DNA of 64,000 nucleotides from Meghimatium bilineatum (Eukaryota; Mollusca; Gastropoda; Stylommatophora; Philomycidae): NCBI GenBank assembly GCA_034231615.1, contig CM067319.1:11286391-11350390 (forward strand), written 5' to 3'. Shown here piece by piece: positions 1-10,394 of the stretch (the stretch's first letter is position 1; each line of letters begins with the position of its first letter). Made by a program: the position numbers and the translations under genes. The notes under the pieces are model-generated. The model made no database searches, was not told the DNA's origin, and saw only the letters and a list, made by a program, of their open reading frames with translations.

Positions 1-52
1 TATATATATATATATATATATATATATACGCACATACACACGCGCGCGCGCT
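1..52. repeat. TA microsatellite running into CA/CG dinucleotides
   Basis: Pure alternating TA at the window edge, followed by short CA and CG runs. Simple-sequence DNA, no coding content. Confidence 0.95.
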
Positions 53-1079
53 GTAGGCCTATAATTTACCAGTATTTCCTATGGTGAGGTATCAATCGAT
101 GGGGTCTTTGTTACCTCTAATATTTTATGGTAGTGTGTCCTGATATAACCTAATTGGACTTTGTCCGCTGGTTGAAAGGGGCACGCCTCTCCAAAAGAGA
201 GGCAAACTCATTAACTACCTGGTGGGTATTCATAACTGTCTCCAATAATACTGCCGACGGTCTAGAGTAGGACCTACGATTTCCAACCGTGGCGTTAATC
301 CAATTTATAGTTATATCAGTACAGCAACTATACAAAGTAATGGAGATCGTGTCGTGGTAGTCTTGTCATCAAGTCCTCTTAGTTTTGAGTATATATTAGT
401 TTTAGTAACCACAAAAAAAAACACCCAAAAAAACTGACATTATCAGATCCACATGGGATCATGAGATACTATAAATAGAACAGGAGTAGCCATTTCCTGT
501 TTTTTACCGTCACCAAAGGCAACCTTGAATGAGTGTGCGTGCAATTTGCGAGGGTTTGTGTGGAGGAGGGGGGGGGGGGGTTATTAACATGACTAAACTA
601 AATCAAAGGTAGAATGTTGTACCTGTGAAATGTCGAGGATTAAGTAGGTTTAGAGAAAACCAGTTTAGGTGACACTATCCGTAAAAAAAATAGTTTTAAT
701 GGTGTAAGCAAGGGCAATATTACGACTGCATTAGTTATTCTGAAAAAAAAAGAAGGTGGCGCTATTTGACTTTGTAATAGCATTTGACTGTGAGATGTGT
801 CGGCTAAGCCGAGTCCATCGTCATAAAATACCGTTCTGTGGACTATTCGGTTTCCACCAAAAGTGAAGCTGTGTGACTTTTTCCTTTTTCTGGGATTTTT
901 ATTTGTCACTTTATATACTATATGTCCCGGATAAAAATGTCTTTTTACAAACCCTGTATCACTAGCATTGACAATACTATGATGCGAACACATATTCGTT
1001 GGGCAGTACGTTGGTACATATGCCAGGTCATCATTCATTCATTTTCCTTTTGCGCACATGGCAGTCTCTCCAATTCTGT
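53..1079. other. Unannotated AT-rich stretch
   Basis: No gene or recognisable element seen. Contains a short poly-G run near 571-580 and A-rich runs. The short ORFs here have no recognisable domain. Confidence 0.5.
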
Positions 1080-1345
1080 CTGTTCAAAACTATTCTGTGC
1101 AGTTCTTGAATAGTATGAATATTGGTTGTTTACTTTCTCTAAGTATTGTTCTTCTGAGTGTTTCTTTTGGTCTACCCCTATCTCTTTTGCCTGTAGATAT
1201 CCATTCAAGAGATTGGTGGTGTATTCTATTGATGTCTGCGCGTAGGACATGCCCGATGTAAGGCCAACAGCGTTTTCTGATAGCATCTGTGATGAAATTT
1301 TGATGTCTCTTCTCTGATTTTATCATTCGATTTAAATTCACTCCA
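1080..1345 (-). mobile_element. LINE C-terminal fragment (GHVLR...GRPKETLRRT type)
   Basis: The minus-strand frame reads YIGHVLRADINRI, then GKRDRGRPKETLRRTI. This is the C-terminal tail typical of a widespread invertebrate non-LTR retrotransposon ORF2. A second copy of the same type lies at 62448-62705. It is only a fragment, without reverse transcriptase or endonuclease domains. I infer a dead 5'-truncated copy. Confidence 0.75.
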
Positions 1346-1879
1346 ATGGGTGTTAGTTATCCTACGAAGACATTTGTTCTCGAAACTCAGTAATTTCTTT
1401 TCTGAAGATAAAGAGCTTTTCCAGCTCTCACATCCATATGATTATTGATTAGAAAACTGGCCTCACAGCACGTGGGGCATTCCCATAGGTGCTCCGCCCT
1501 CTGTTCCAGCAGCCATTTGACTCGATGGTGTTTCGAGTCCAATGCCGCCAAAACAGACGTCGACATCAGGGCATAACTCTGGCCCTTGCGACAGGTTTCT
1601 TTGTTTTTCTGCCCACCCACGCCGTGCCCGTAACTAGTTCAAGCACAACGTCGGCCTGTCGGAACAACATGGTAACTGTTATCGAAGGTTACGACTACGG
1701 GGCTATGATATATGATAATACCGGAATAACACAGGAATTAAATAAGCGCATTGTAACTAGTTCTGACTGTAATTAGATCATCGCCTGCCAGATATTTCTC
1801 TATGGTGAGTTGCAAAAGGACAAACGTTTTCAATGTGGTCAACAGAAGCGCTACAAGTACTCATTAAAGACCTCACTGA

Positions 1880-2215
1880 AAGCATTTAACTAGACCAAAA
1901 TACACAGGAAGAACTTGCAAAAAATAGAGCTACATGGCGCTCTACTGTAAAAACAAAAATAGGTGAAGCAACATGTGAAAAGATGAGTGTCGCAGCCAAG
2001 AACGTAGAGTAACTAGAAGGTAAAGATTAGACCAAACACCATATACAGTGATAATCCCATGTCCGAACTGTCCAATGACATTTGCGGCCCGAATAGGGCT
2101 TATTAGCCATCTACGAACTCACAATCAAGGATAAAATTCTAACTAAATATTCAAAATTGGTTGTAACAAATGCTCATCATCATCATGTGATGGACGAACA
2201 ACAAGTATGTGTCGA
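1880..2215 (+). mobile_element. LINE 3' end with terminal C2H2 finger
   Basis: A plus-strand frame contains ATWRSTVKTKIGEA, then after stop codons and a shift a C2H2 zinc finger at 2060-2122 (CPNC, then GLISHLRTH). This order is typical of the ORF2 C-terminus of some invertebrate LINEs. The tail has repeated CAT triplets and the motif tgatggacgaacaac. A related copy lies at 50320-50620. Several in-frame stops show it is dead. Confidence 0.75.
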
Positions 2216-2518
2216 CAGCCAACGAAAATCACGGTATAATTCAAAGTGTCACTTTTGAAGGATGAACTGATGAGACCACAGGACTGTATAATTGACGAGA
2301 GACTGTTGAGAGGACCTAACCACAGCCAACACCAAAATATGGGTCCTACTGACAATTTCACTAAACTTGGCTAATCCATGCTTTGCATTGGTCACTTTAT
2401 GTCTTATTCTTGTCACAAGTGATAGAGAAACACAGTGCGATCAGTCAAGAGGAGTGGCAGTCCGCAGACCATATAATCTGTAGTAGGTTTTGAAGTCATC
2501 ATCATCGTTTGTTCAGTG
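2216..2518. other. Unannotated stretch before the 37-bp array
   Basis: No gene recognised. It ends directly in the tandem array. Confidence 0.5.
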
Positions 2519-3580
2519 GTATGTCAACTTGAGATTTAGTGAGAGTGGTGACTTGTTATGTCTACTTGAGATTTAGTGAGAGTGCTGACTTGTTATGTCA
2601 ACTTAAGATTTAGTGAGAGTGGTGACTTGGTATAGAAACTTGAGATTTAGTGAGAGTGGTGACTTGGTATGTCAACTTGAGATTTAGTGAGAGTGGTGAC
2701 TTGGTATGTCAACTTGAGATTTAGTGAGAGTGGTGACTTGTTATGTCAACTTGAGATTTAGTGAGAGTGGTGACTTGTTATGTCAACTTGAGATTTAGTG
2801 AGATTGGTGACTTGTTATGTCTACTTGAGATTTAGTGAGAGTGGTGACTTGGTATGTCAACTTGAGATTTAGTGAGAGTGGTGACTTGGTATGTCAACTT
2901 GAGATTTAGTGAGAGTGGTGACTTGGTATGTCAACTTGAGATTTAGTGAGATTGGTGACTTGTTATGTCTACTTGAGATTTAGTGAAAGTGGTGACTTGG
3001 TATGTCAACTTGAGATTTAGTGAGAGTGGTGACTTGGTATGTCAACTTGAGATTTAGTGAGAGTGGTGACTTGGTATGGCAACTTGAGATTTAGTGAGAG
3101 TGGTGACTTGTTATGTCAACTTGAGATTTAGTGAGAGTGGTGACTTGGTATGTCAACTTGAGATTTAGTGAGAGTGGTGACTTGTTATGTCAACTTGAGA
3201 TTTAGTGAGAGTGGTGACTTGTTATGTCAACTTGAGATTTAGTGAGATTGGTGACTTGTTATGTCTACTTGAGATTTAGTGAGAGTGGTGACTTGTTATG
3301 TCAACTTGAGATTTAGTGAGAGTGGTGACTTGGTATGGCAACTTGAGATTTAGTGAGAGTGGTGACTTGTTATGTCAACTTGAGATTTAGTGAGAGTGGT
3401 GACTTGGTATGTCAACTTGAGATTTAGTGAGAGTGGTGACTTGTTATGTCAACTTGAGATTTAGAGAGAGTGGTGACTTGTTATGTCTACTTGAGATTTA
3501 GTGAGAGTGGTGACTTGTTATGTCAACTTGAGATTTAGTGAGAGTGGTGACTTGGTATAGAAACTTGAGATTTAGTGATC
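2519..3580. repeat. Minisatellite, 37-bp unit, about 28 copies
   Basis: The unit has a core cttgagatttagtgagag followed by tggtgacttg and a variable (t/g)tatgtcaa segment. Copies differ by a few substitutions (tctac or tcaac; ttatg or ggtat) that recur along the array, suggesting block duplication of several units at a time. Confidence 0.95.
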
Positions 3581-4230
3581 ATGATCTTATTCTTCTTGTC
3601 ATTCTTTCTCAAATCCCTACCATTGATTTGACGTTTCCTCACATTCGGTTTTCAACCTTTTCATGCCTATTTTGCACTTTTCTTTTCAGTGTCTCTATCT
3701 TCCGATTGAGTCGGGATGCATTTTCCTAGCCCTTACCCATCCAACAATTGTCCATAGGGCAGTAAAGGTTTAAATTTGAAAAGTTCATTCTCATAGATGG
3801 CTTGCCTGCCAAGGTTCACGAGCTCCATGTGCCAAAGGTTTGAAACTGTTACCTTTTCCTTGAATCACTTTTGCCAAGGATTTATGACCCTTTTTGGTTT
3901 ATCTTTTGACAATCTATTGTATTTTTTATTGACAATCTATTAACAATCTATTGTCTTTTCTGTTTTTGCTGTAAGGCGTTGCAGGATTGAATGACAATCG
4001 GTTGTTAGGCTACAATATGTATGGTCGCTTGCTATGCAGTAACATTGTGACGTCTCAGAATGTTGATAACTCCTTCCATCCAGCTTCTTTTTGGTCTTCC
4101 TCTGTATTCTGCTGTTTCCATTGTCATGTTGTGTGCTCTTGCATTCAAACAGTACAGACTCACACAAACACACATAGAACACATTCTCACAGTCAAGTCT
4201 TACATCCCATATACACTTAACATTAATTTG
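3580..4230 (-). mobile_element. Weak LINE-derived stretch around 3960-4080
   Basis: The segment around 3960-4080 (ending gtgacgtctcagaatgttgataactcc) is repeated at 20080-20200 in opposite orientation and at about 55190-55250 in the same orientation. It looks like the degenerate 3' part of a LINE family. The rest of the interval has no recognised feature. Confidence 0.4.
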
Positions 4231-4234
4231 AATT

Positions 4235-4540
4235 CTGAAATGGACCTGGCAGGCATGGCATAAAGAGGCGACTACAGAGATTTCCTAAGGTGGGATTGGT
4301 TGTTTCATCCCACAGATCAAAGTGACCGAAAATCTAGGTTCAATTTGGATGTGTCCAATGAAAAGGCGCAGATCATGGTCAAGCTGTAAACTACGATACA
4401 GATCATTCCATTCTCCGGACTACATCCTGCTAATTAATGTAAACCACAATACAAATCATTCCATTCTCCGGACTACATCCTGCTAATTAATGTAAACCAC
4501 AATACAAATCATTCCATTCTCCAGACTTTACCTTACCAAT
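4235..4540 (+). repeat. Dispersed SINE-like repeat A, with internal 60-bp tandem duplication
   Basis: Family A runs from a segment with cataagaggcgac, through gatgtgtc and ccattctc(c/t)ggactac, to a tail reading tttgagaatgaac. Here the piece cattccattctccggactac is tandemly repeated about three times. The copy is then interrupted by LINE sequence and resumes at about 4936. Confidence 0.7.
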
Positions 4541-4544
4541 CCGT

Positions 4545-4935
4545 GTAATCAATCAAGTCTCTTGTGTTGTCAATAAGCCCGGTTGGTGAACTTCTACCAT
4601 GCCATAATGCTAGTCCATCTAGCAACTTTTCTCTTGTCATCCCTATCTCTTCTCCCCTTGATCTTTCTAGTGGATATTAAGTGTTCAAGCTGTGTTCTTC
4701 TCAGCACATGCCCTAGAAATCTTGACTGACTGTCTCTAATGTTTTATATGATTGATCTTTTTACACCAGCATCAATGAGAACTTCTGCATTAGTTTACTT
4801 TGCTGTCCATGGTATTTTCATCATTCTTCTCAGAAACCACATCTCTGTAACCTCTAATTCACTTTGGATTTTTATATTTACAGTCCATGCTTCACATCCA
4901 TAAAAAAGAATTGGTATGATATAACATCTCATCAA
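4545..4935 (-). mobile_element. LINE RT C-terminal fragment nested in repeat A
   Basis: The minus strand reads FYGCEAWTVNIKIQ, EMWFLRRMMKIPWTAK, RFLGHVLRRTQLEHL and a GRRDR basic tail. This is the thumb and C-terminal part of a LINE ORF2. Repeat A sequence flanks it on both sides, so it probably inserted into the SINE-like element. Confidence 0.75.
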
Positions 4936-5005
4936 TTCGTGTAAACCCCGATACAAATCATTCCATTCTCTGGACTACATCCTGCTAATCAGCAAAAATT
5001 AAAGA
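4936..5005 (+). repeat. Repeat A, distal part after LINE interruption
   Basis: Resumes with cattccattctctggactac and the catcctgctaatcagc tail seen in other family A copies. Confidence 0.6.
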
Positions 5006-5404
5006 ACAAATACTGAAGAATAATAATTCTGAGACAGGTTTGAACTTACTGCATTAAAACACATTTTTCCTGCATCATTTTCTATAGGTCGTCACTCTAG
5101 AATTTTGTAATAAACAATTATACATAAAAAACCATGAGCACAGAAAGATAATAATAATGTACTACTTACAAAAATTGATTTTAATAAGTGAAATTAAAAT
5201 AAATACAAATTTAAATTACATCAACTTTTGAAACAATAATACACAAGACTTCATATATATATAAATTAGACTCAATTCTTCTGTGTTTGTTCTCAAACTC
5301 TGACAAGTTAGCAGGCTGTAGTCCAGAGAACAGAAATTATTGTTCAATTATATTTAAACAATTTACAAATAGTTACAGTATAGAGTTAGGGATATATCCA
5401 AATA
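5006..5404. other. AT-rich unannotated stretch
   Basis: No feature seen apart from a weak family-A-like ending near 5280-5330 (ctcaaactctgacaagttag). Confidence 0.5.
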
Positions 5405-5672
5405 GGTTCATCTGTTCCTGCGTAAGTTCATCTGTTCCTGCGTAAGTTCATCTGTTGCCATGTAAGTTCATCTGTTGCCATGTAAGTTCATCTGTTGCCA
5501 TGTAAGTTCATCTGTTGCCATGTAAGTTCATCTGTTCCCATGTAAGTTCATCTGTTGCCATGTAAGTTCATCTGTTGCCATGTAAGTTCATCTGTTGCCA
5601 TGTAAGTTCATCTGTTGCCATGTAAGTTCATCTGTTCCCATGTAAGTTCATCTGTTCCTGTGTAAGTTCATC
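5405..5672. repeat. Minisatellite, 20-bp unit, about 13 copies
   Basis: Unit taagttcatctgttgccatg, with cctg/ccca variants at the ends of the array. Confidence 0.95.
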
Positions 5673-6360
5673 ATTGATTGTACATTGTTTTCCTCTTGAT
5701 GAAGCTTTTTCATCACAACATTGTCGCTCCGTCATATTTACTACTGGTAAGACTTTAATTTTATTTATCTATTTCTATTCATACTCGCATTTGCAATGCT
5801 GTTTCCGCAGACCTTATCAGGGCCTAGATATGTTTTTGGTAATGAGGGGCTTTGTTATCTTTAAACACATTTTTTAGGTCATTTGCCCATTTCCCTCATT
5901 TTGATGGGCAATTTTATTACTTTTTCTGTGAAAAATTGCTACAGGAGGGGTTTTACCAATGTTTTGGCTAATATCCTAGTAGTAAAAGTTATGTTCTGAT
6001 TTGCTCCAATCTCCGGGCTTGGACCCTATATTTCTAGATTGTTGAGCTACACTGGATAGTTTAGTGATTTATCTCCTATAAACTATTGTATACGTTACTT
6101 ATATTACTAAACACAGAACAAATAATAAAACAGATAAAATAAACAGAACTTCAAATATGAGCATAGAATATTATATATGTCACAACTTTACACAGAAACA
6201 AGGCTGTATAATGTGTACGGACATTTCATAAAGATTAAAAACAGTAACAGTTTGGTAACAATTACAGTGGTATCCTTGAGGAGCATCCTTTTAACAAAAA
6301 ACACATTTTCTTATTTAGCAACACTTTTCAAAATCCCCAGTTATATTTATTCTTTGGTTA
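5673..6360. other. Unannotated AT-rich stretch
   Basis: No gene or named element recognised. Short ORFs have no domain signature. Confidence 0.5.
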
Positions 6361-6362
6361 TA

Positions 6363-6536
6363 CAGTGGAATTCCTCTACAGCGCATTCTGTTATAGCAAA
6401 TTTCCCTATATAACAACACTTTTCAAAGTCCCCAATTATATTTATTCTATACCGTTTGTACTGTATATAGTGAATGTCTGTTATTATATACATATTTTGT
6501 TGGTCTGGACCAAGTTGTTATAACGGGAGTCCACCG
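6363..6536. mobile_element. Short pogo/mariner-like MITE with TA flanks
   Basis: The left end is TA-CAGTGGAATTCC. The right end is gttataacgggagtccaccg-TA, whose reverse complement starts CGGTGGACTCCC. Imperfect inverted ends, flanking TA and a terminal GTTATAACG motif are usual for non-autonomous pogo/Tc1-mariner relatives. Related pieces lie at about 15132 and 47600-47912. No transposase. Confidence 0.7.
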
Positions 6537-6834
6537 TATATAGAACAAGCATAGAGTGGGAAAAAAAGAAATCACATCAGTACACAATATTCAAATACAC
6601 AGTATGTACAATTTTTTGGGTAAATCGCACACTATTTTAAATATACAAGTTTTGTGGCCAGTTTATTCAAAGTTATCAATGACATCAAATGTCACAGAAT
6701 GATTAAAAAATGAATAACTCCTTCTGTCAAGTCAAAGATACAAAGTAAATAAAATTTAACTATTCGTAATATAATGTTGATTAACATACATGGATGTGGA
6801 AAATACAATGAAATAATGCCAGAACATGCCCGGG
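6537..6834. other. Unannotated spacer
   Basis: AT-rich, nothing recognised. Confidence 0.5.
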
Positions 6835-7098
6835 TGTTGTTGGCGCCAGACAAGGGGAGCAAATAATAGCAACACTATTTCCTTCCAAGTGTGTCATAAG
6901 AGGTGATTAAGGGCATTATGGAGTGGAGTTGGCTGCCCCATCCCAATTGGGTTGAAGTGACCCAGAAGCCATGCTGAAGTTGGATGTGTTAGGCTAAAAG
7001 GTGTATATATATCACATCAATGCTGTAAACCATGACACAAAACATTCAGTTCTACAGACTACACCCTGATAATCTACAGGAGTTTGAGAATGAACACA
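6835..7098 (+). repeat. Dispersed SINE-like repeat A, near full length
   Basis: Contains gtcataagaggtgattaag, a gttggctgccccatccca segment, gatgtgttaggctaaaaggc, aaccatgacacaaaacattc and the tail ggagtttgagaatgaac. Matches copies at 48515-48760 and 54655-54885. Confidence 0.8.
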
Positions 7099-7124
7099 AA
7101 AGAAAAATAATGCTAGAACACATG

Positions 7125-7412
7125 ATTAAAAACAGGCAGCATTGCCACAGAAATAGAAAGTAAGAAGGAAACATTGCCACAGAAAGAGATAAAGTTAGAA
7201 GGAAACATTGCCACAGAAAGAGATAAAGTTAGAAGGAAACATTGCCACAGAAAGAGATAAAGTTAGAAGGAAACATTGCCACAGAAAGAGAAAGTAAGAA
7301 GGAAACATTGCCACAGAAAGAGATAAAGTTAGAAGGAAACATTGCCACAGAAAGAGATAAAGTTAGAAGGAAACATTGCCACAGAAAGAGATAAAGTTAG
7401 AAGGAAAGAATG
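7125..7412. repeat. Minisatellite, 34-bp unit
   Basis: Unit aacattgccacagaaagaga followed by taaagttagaagga. About eight copies, some lacking the taa segment. Confidence 0.9.
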
Positions 7413-7629
7413 AGAGAGAAGATTCAGAAAGTTGAACATTTTGGTATTATCAAAAGTAACATCAGAATTTATTAGATTCTTGAGACATTTACAGCATAAA
7501 TTACTTCCTTACTTTCCTCTTATGACTTGCATGGCAGATCAAAGTGTTACTATTCTTTACTTCCCTTTCAGGCCCTAAAAATATTCCAGGATAGACAAGG
7601 AGTAACCGTTAAGAAAACAAGATATAATT

Positions 7630-7815
7630 CAAAGAGAATTATTTAACTGACAAGATTGGAAGAAACAAGTAACCCCAACCATTCAATCATCCACTTCTCA
7701 TTTAAGTTTTGTGTAAGGAAACAAAATAGTTTACTGAGAATTATTTAACTGACAAGATTGGAAGAAACAAGTAACCCCAACCATTCAATTATCCACTTCT
7801 CATTTAAGTTTCAAA
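7630..7815. repeat. Local tandem duplication, about 100 bp apart
   Basis: The segment beginning gagaattatttaactgacaa and ending ccacttctcatttaagtttt occurs twice, with a short spacer. Confidence 0.85.
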
Positions 7816-7909
7816 AACAAATCTTAATCTGTCTACAACAACAAAAAAGACAACCAAATTGTATGCACCCAGAAAATGTCTTCCACCCCCAAACAATTGC
7901 AAATGAAAG

Positions 7910-8440
7910 AACATGAACTGCTCTATTTATCCTTAAAACTGCTCTCATTAACTGTTCTATTCATCGTTGAAAACTTCTAACGTGATTGTTTTATTTATCC
8001 TTAACAACAACTTTGATGAATTGTTCTATTTGTCCACAAAACTTCTTTACGAATTGTTATATTTATCCTTAAAATTGTTTCCATGAAGTTGTCTATTTAT
8101 CTACATGCTGTATCCCTTGTTTGCCTTGCATCATCAGGGGTTGAAGAGTTCTCTGGAGATGGCCTTCCTCTGTGCCGTTTGTAAGCTTGTTCCTGTAGCT
8201 TCTTTGATTTATGTGATCCACCTTTTACATGGTCTGCCTCTGGCTTTATAACCGTTATGAAGTTTTCTATTTATCCATAAAACTGTACTCATAAATTGTT
8301 CTATTTATTCATAAAATTGCTTTCATGAATTGTTCTATTTATCCGTAAAAACTTATTTCATGAATTGTTCTATTTATCCTTAAAATGCTTTGATGAATTA
8401 TTCTATCCATCCTTAAAAAAAATCTTTCATGAATCCCACA
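7910..8440. repeat. Degenerate minisatellite (about 35 bp) split by a LINE fragment
   Basis: Diverged units of the form attgttctatttatccttaa plus an aactgctctcatga-like segment lie on both sides of the LINE fragment at 8103-8254. The array therefore predates that insertion. Confidence 0.75.
8103..8254 (-). mobile_element. LINE 3' fragment (GRPCKRW...[16 protein letters not shown] type)
   Basis: The minus frame reads [31 protein letters not shown]. This ORF2 tail is also found at 46140-46520 and 56460-56880. Three short copies with a similar endpoint suggest one 5'-truncating family. Confidence 0.75.
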
Positions 8441-8834
8441 AGGTTGTATTCTGTTTGTTATGTCTGTCAAAGATGATGAAGACCAGCCAGGGCACTCAAC
8501 TACAGTAATGATGATAATAGACCATAGCTAATTTAGTCCAATGTATGCTTACAATTTTCTTCCGTGATTTGAACATATCTGAAAGGGGTCTATAAGATAA
8601 TGAATAGTGTTTGATTTTTGCCTAATATGTCTTTATTGGGAAGAATCATGCCTGAAGTTCAATACCGCCATTACACAAACCACCAAAACTGTGACACCAA
8701 TCAGGCCTGCCCTGAGTAAATCCATCAGTAAATGTCTATAATAAAGTATTTCAACCACATCTTGGGAGTGTATTCTGCACTACATAAAAATAACAACAGT
8801 ATTTACGTGTTAACGGTATTAACTTTATTCACAA
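8441..8834. other. Unannotated spacer
   Basis: No feature recognised. Confidence 0.5.
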
Positions 8835-8975
8835 GTTGTTGCTTAAATTTCTACTAGTTACTAATTAGTGTGATTCCATCAATTAATTTCTAAAAGTTAC
8901 TAATTAATGTGATTCCGTCAATTAAATTTCTAAAAGTTATTAATTAGTGTGATCCTGTCAATTAATTTCAACAAC
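8835..8975. repeat. Short tandem repeat, about 50-bp unit, three copies
   Basis: Repeated aatttctaaaagttactaat followed by tagtgtgattccgtcaatta, with small differences. Confidence 0.8.
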
Positions 8976-9306
8976 TATAGGGTGTCCATAAAGTTGCTGT
9001 GCACTGAATTTGAAAAGAAATATGTGCTCAATATGACATCATTGAAAGTTGTGTATTTTCATGGTTCAGTAAGTATGACTCAGCAAATTGCTGTTAGCTA
9101 CAGGGTTAACTTGTATTCATTTAGATAACAAAGTATGATGGTAACAGCTGAACAAAGAGTATTTGTGGCAGAATGAGTGTTTAATGATGGAGATAAATAT
9201 ATAGTAGATGTTACTATAAAGTTTGTGTAGAAGTGTCTTGATGCACAAGTTCCAGCATCTGAAGTATACACTAAATACCCACAATTCATGTAACATGGTA
9301 GCTCCG

Positions 9307-9427
9307 GTTCTGTGGAAGTGAGGTGCAGGCATGCCTGTGATGGCCAAAGTATTGGGTTGAAATCCTGCTGCAGGCAATTGTGCATTCGGACCGTTCAATA
9401 AGCAATGATAAACTACTATATGTACAT
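9307..9427 (+). mobile_element. tRNA-derived SINE B, 5' part (interrupted)
   Basis: A tRNA-like head with a box-B-like gggttgaaatcc is followed by the body motif ggcaattgtgcattc and accgttcaataagcaatg. The same body is seen at 31025-31225, 17630-17830 and 33478-33655. The element breaks at atgtacat and resumes at 9969. Confidence 0.85.
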
Positions 9428-9968
9428 CATCAGGAGCCATGTCAACTGGTGTAGGCTCTCCACAGCTCTCTATCTCCAGTATTATGTATCAAGATCCGTG
9501 TTGCTTCCCTACCGTGCCAGGTTTGTTAAACTGTCTAATATTTTCTCACGTTGTCACACTCTGTCTCTGTTATCAATCTTGCCTGTTGTAACTATGTTCT
9601 CCAAACCTTCCTGTCTCATGAAGTGGCCAAAAAATGACAAATTATTGATCTGTCTCACATTTGACTCTTTCACCACCACCACATTAGTTTTCCTGGCAGT
9701 CCAAGTTATTCTCAGTATTCTTCTGTAGAACCAGATCTCTACCGCCTGTAATTTCCCACTTTCCAGTTTGTTTATTGTCTAAGACTTGCATCCATATGTT
9801 AGTATAGGAGTTATATAGCACTGCAGAACTCTCTTCCTAACCTAAAATGACAAGGATATATTACACAATATATTTTTCACTTTTCTGAATGTTGTTTTTA
9901 CTTGTCCTATTCTGCTTCTTATTTCTGTTGAACTTGTCTGCTACTGAATCTACACCATCTACTGCTGA
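9428..9968 (-). mobile_element. LINE 3' fragment inserted in SINE B with 8-bp target duplication
   Basis: The direct repeat atgtacat (9420-9427 and 9969-9976) brackets the insert. The minus frame reads WFYRRILRITWTARKTNVV, with FGHFMRQEGLENIVTTG, and ends in ggctcctgatga. The same family occurs at 37768-40195 and 32155-32240. Confidence 0.85.
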
Positions 9969-10035
9969 ATGTACATACTGTCACGAAAATGTTGTGTTGA
10001 TGGCTACATCCTGAATAGGATACGATACGAATTTT
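9969..10035 (+). mobile_element. tRNA-derived SINE B, 3' part
   Basis: Contains gttgatggctacatcctgaa and taggatacgatacgaatttt, matching the 3' end of the intact SINE at 31025-31225. Confidence 0.8.
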
Positions 10036-10245
10036 GTAAAAGTGTTACCAGCAATGTAAATGAGTGCACATCAACTTTATGGGCACCCTGTATAAACACG
10101 CACTAATAAAAAAAGATTACATTCACAATGAATTATGTCACATACCACATGATAACTATATTGACTAAAATAAAACAGGAATATGTGAAATTCCAACTGT
10201 CATAAATACACAAAATACAGCAGCCTCAATGCAACAACACTTTTA

Positions 10246-10394
10246 TTATACATCCACACCCGTTGTGAGGAGCCTGAGTGCCTTGCTCAAGTTTTCAATG
10301 GCTGTTTGTGAATCCTCGTACTGCATGGCAGAACTAGCATATTTGCAGTACTTTATACCTTTCTGAAACTGCTCGGCTGTTAATTTGACTCCGG
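10246..10394 (-). CDS. VTA1: VTA1 coding exon 7 (VSL domain, stop)
   Basis: The acceptor is atttcag before 10394. The split codon completes Ala, then GVKLTAEQF through LLTTGVDV and TAA at 10248-10246. It encodes the helical C-terminal VSL domain (residues 274-321). An AATAAA hexamer overlaps the stop (10247-10242), but the true poly(A) site may lie further downstream. Confidence 0.95.

Noticed and set aside
1387-1776. Short overlapping ORFs on both strands near 1.4-1.8 kb
   Set aside because: GC slightly higher than the surroundings, but no recognisable domain and opposing frames both open. Possibly LINE-related; not supportable as a gene.
2519-3580. CRISPR-like regular array
   Set aside because: Units are directly adjacent, with no unique spacers, in a eukaryotic intergenic region. 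It is an ordinary minisatellite, as are the other arrays.
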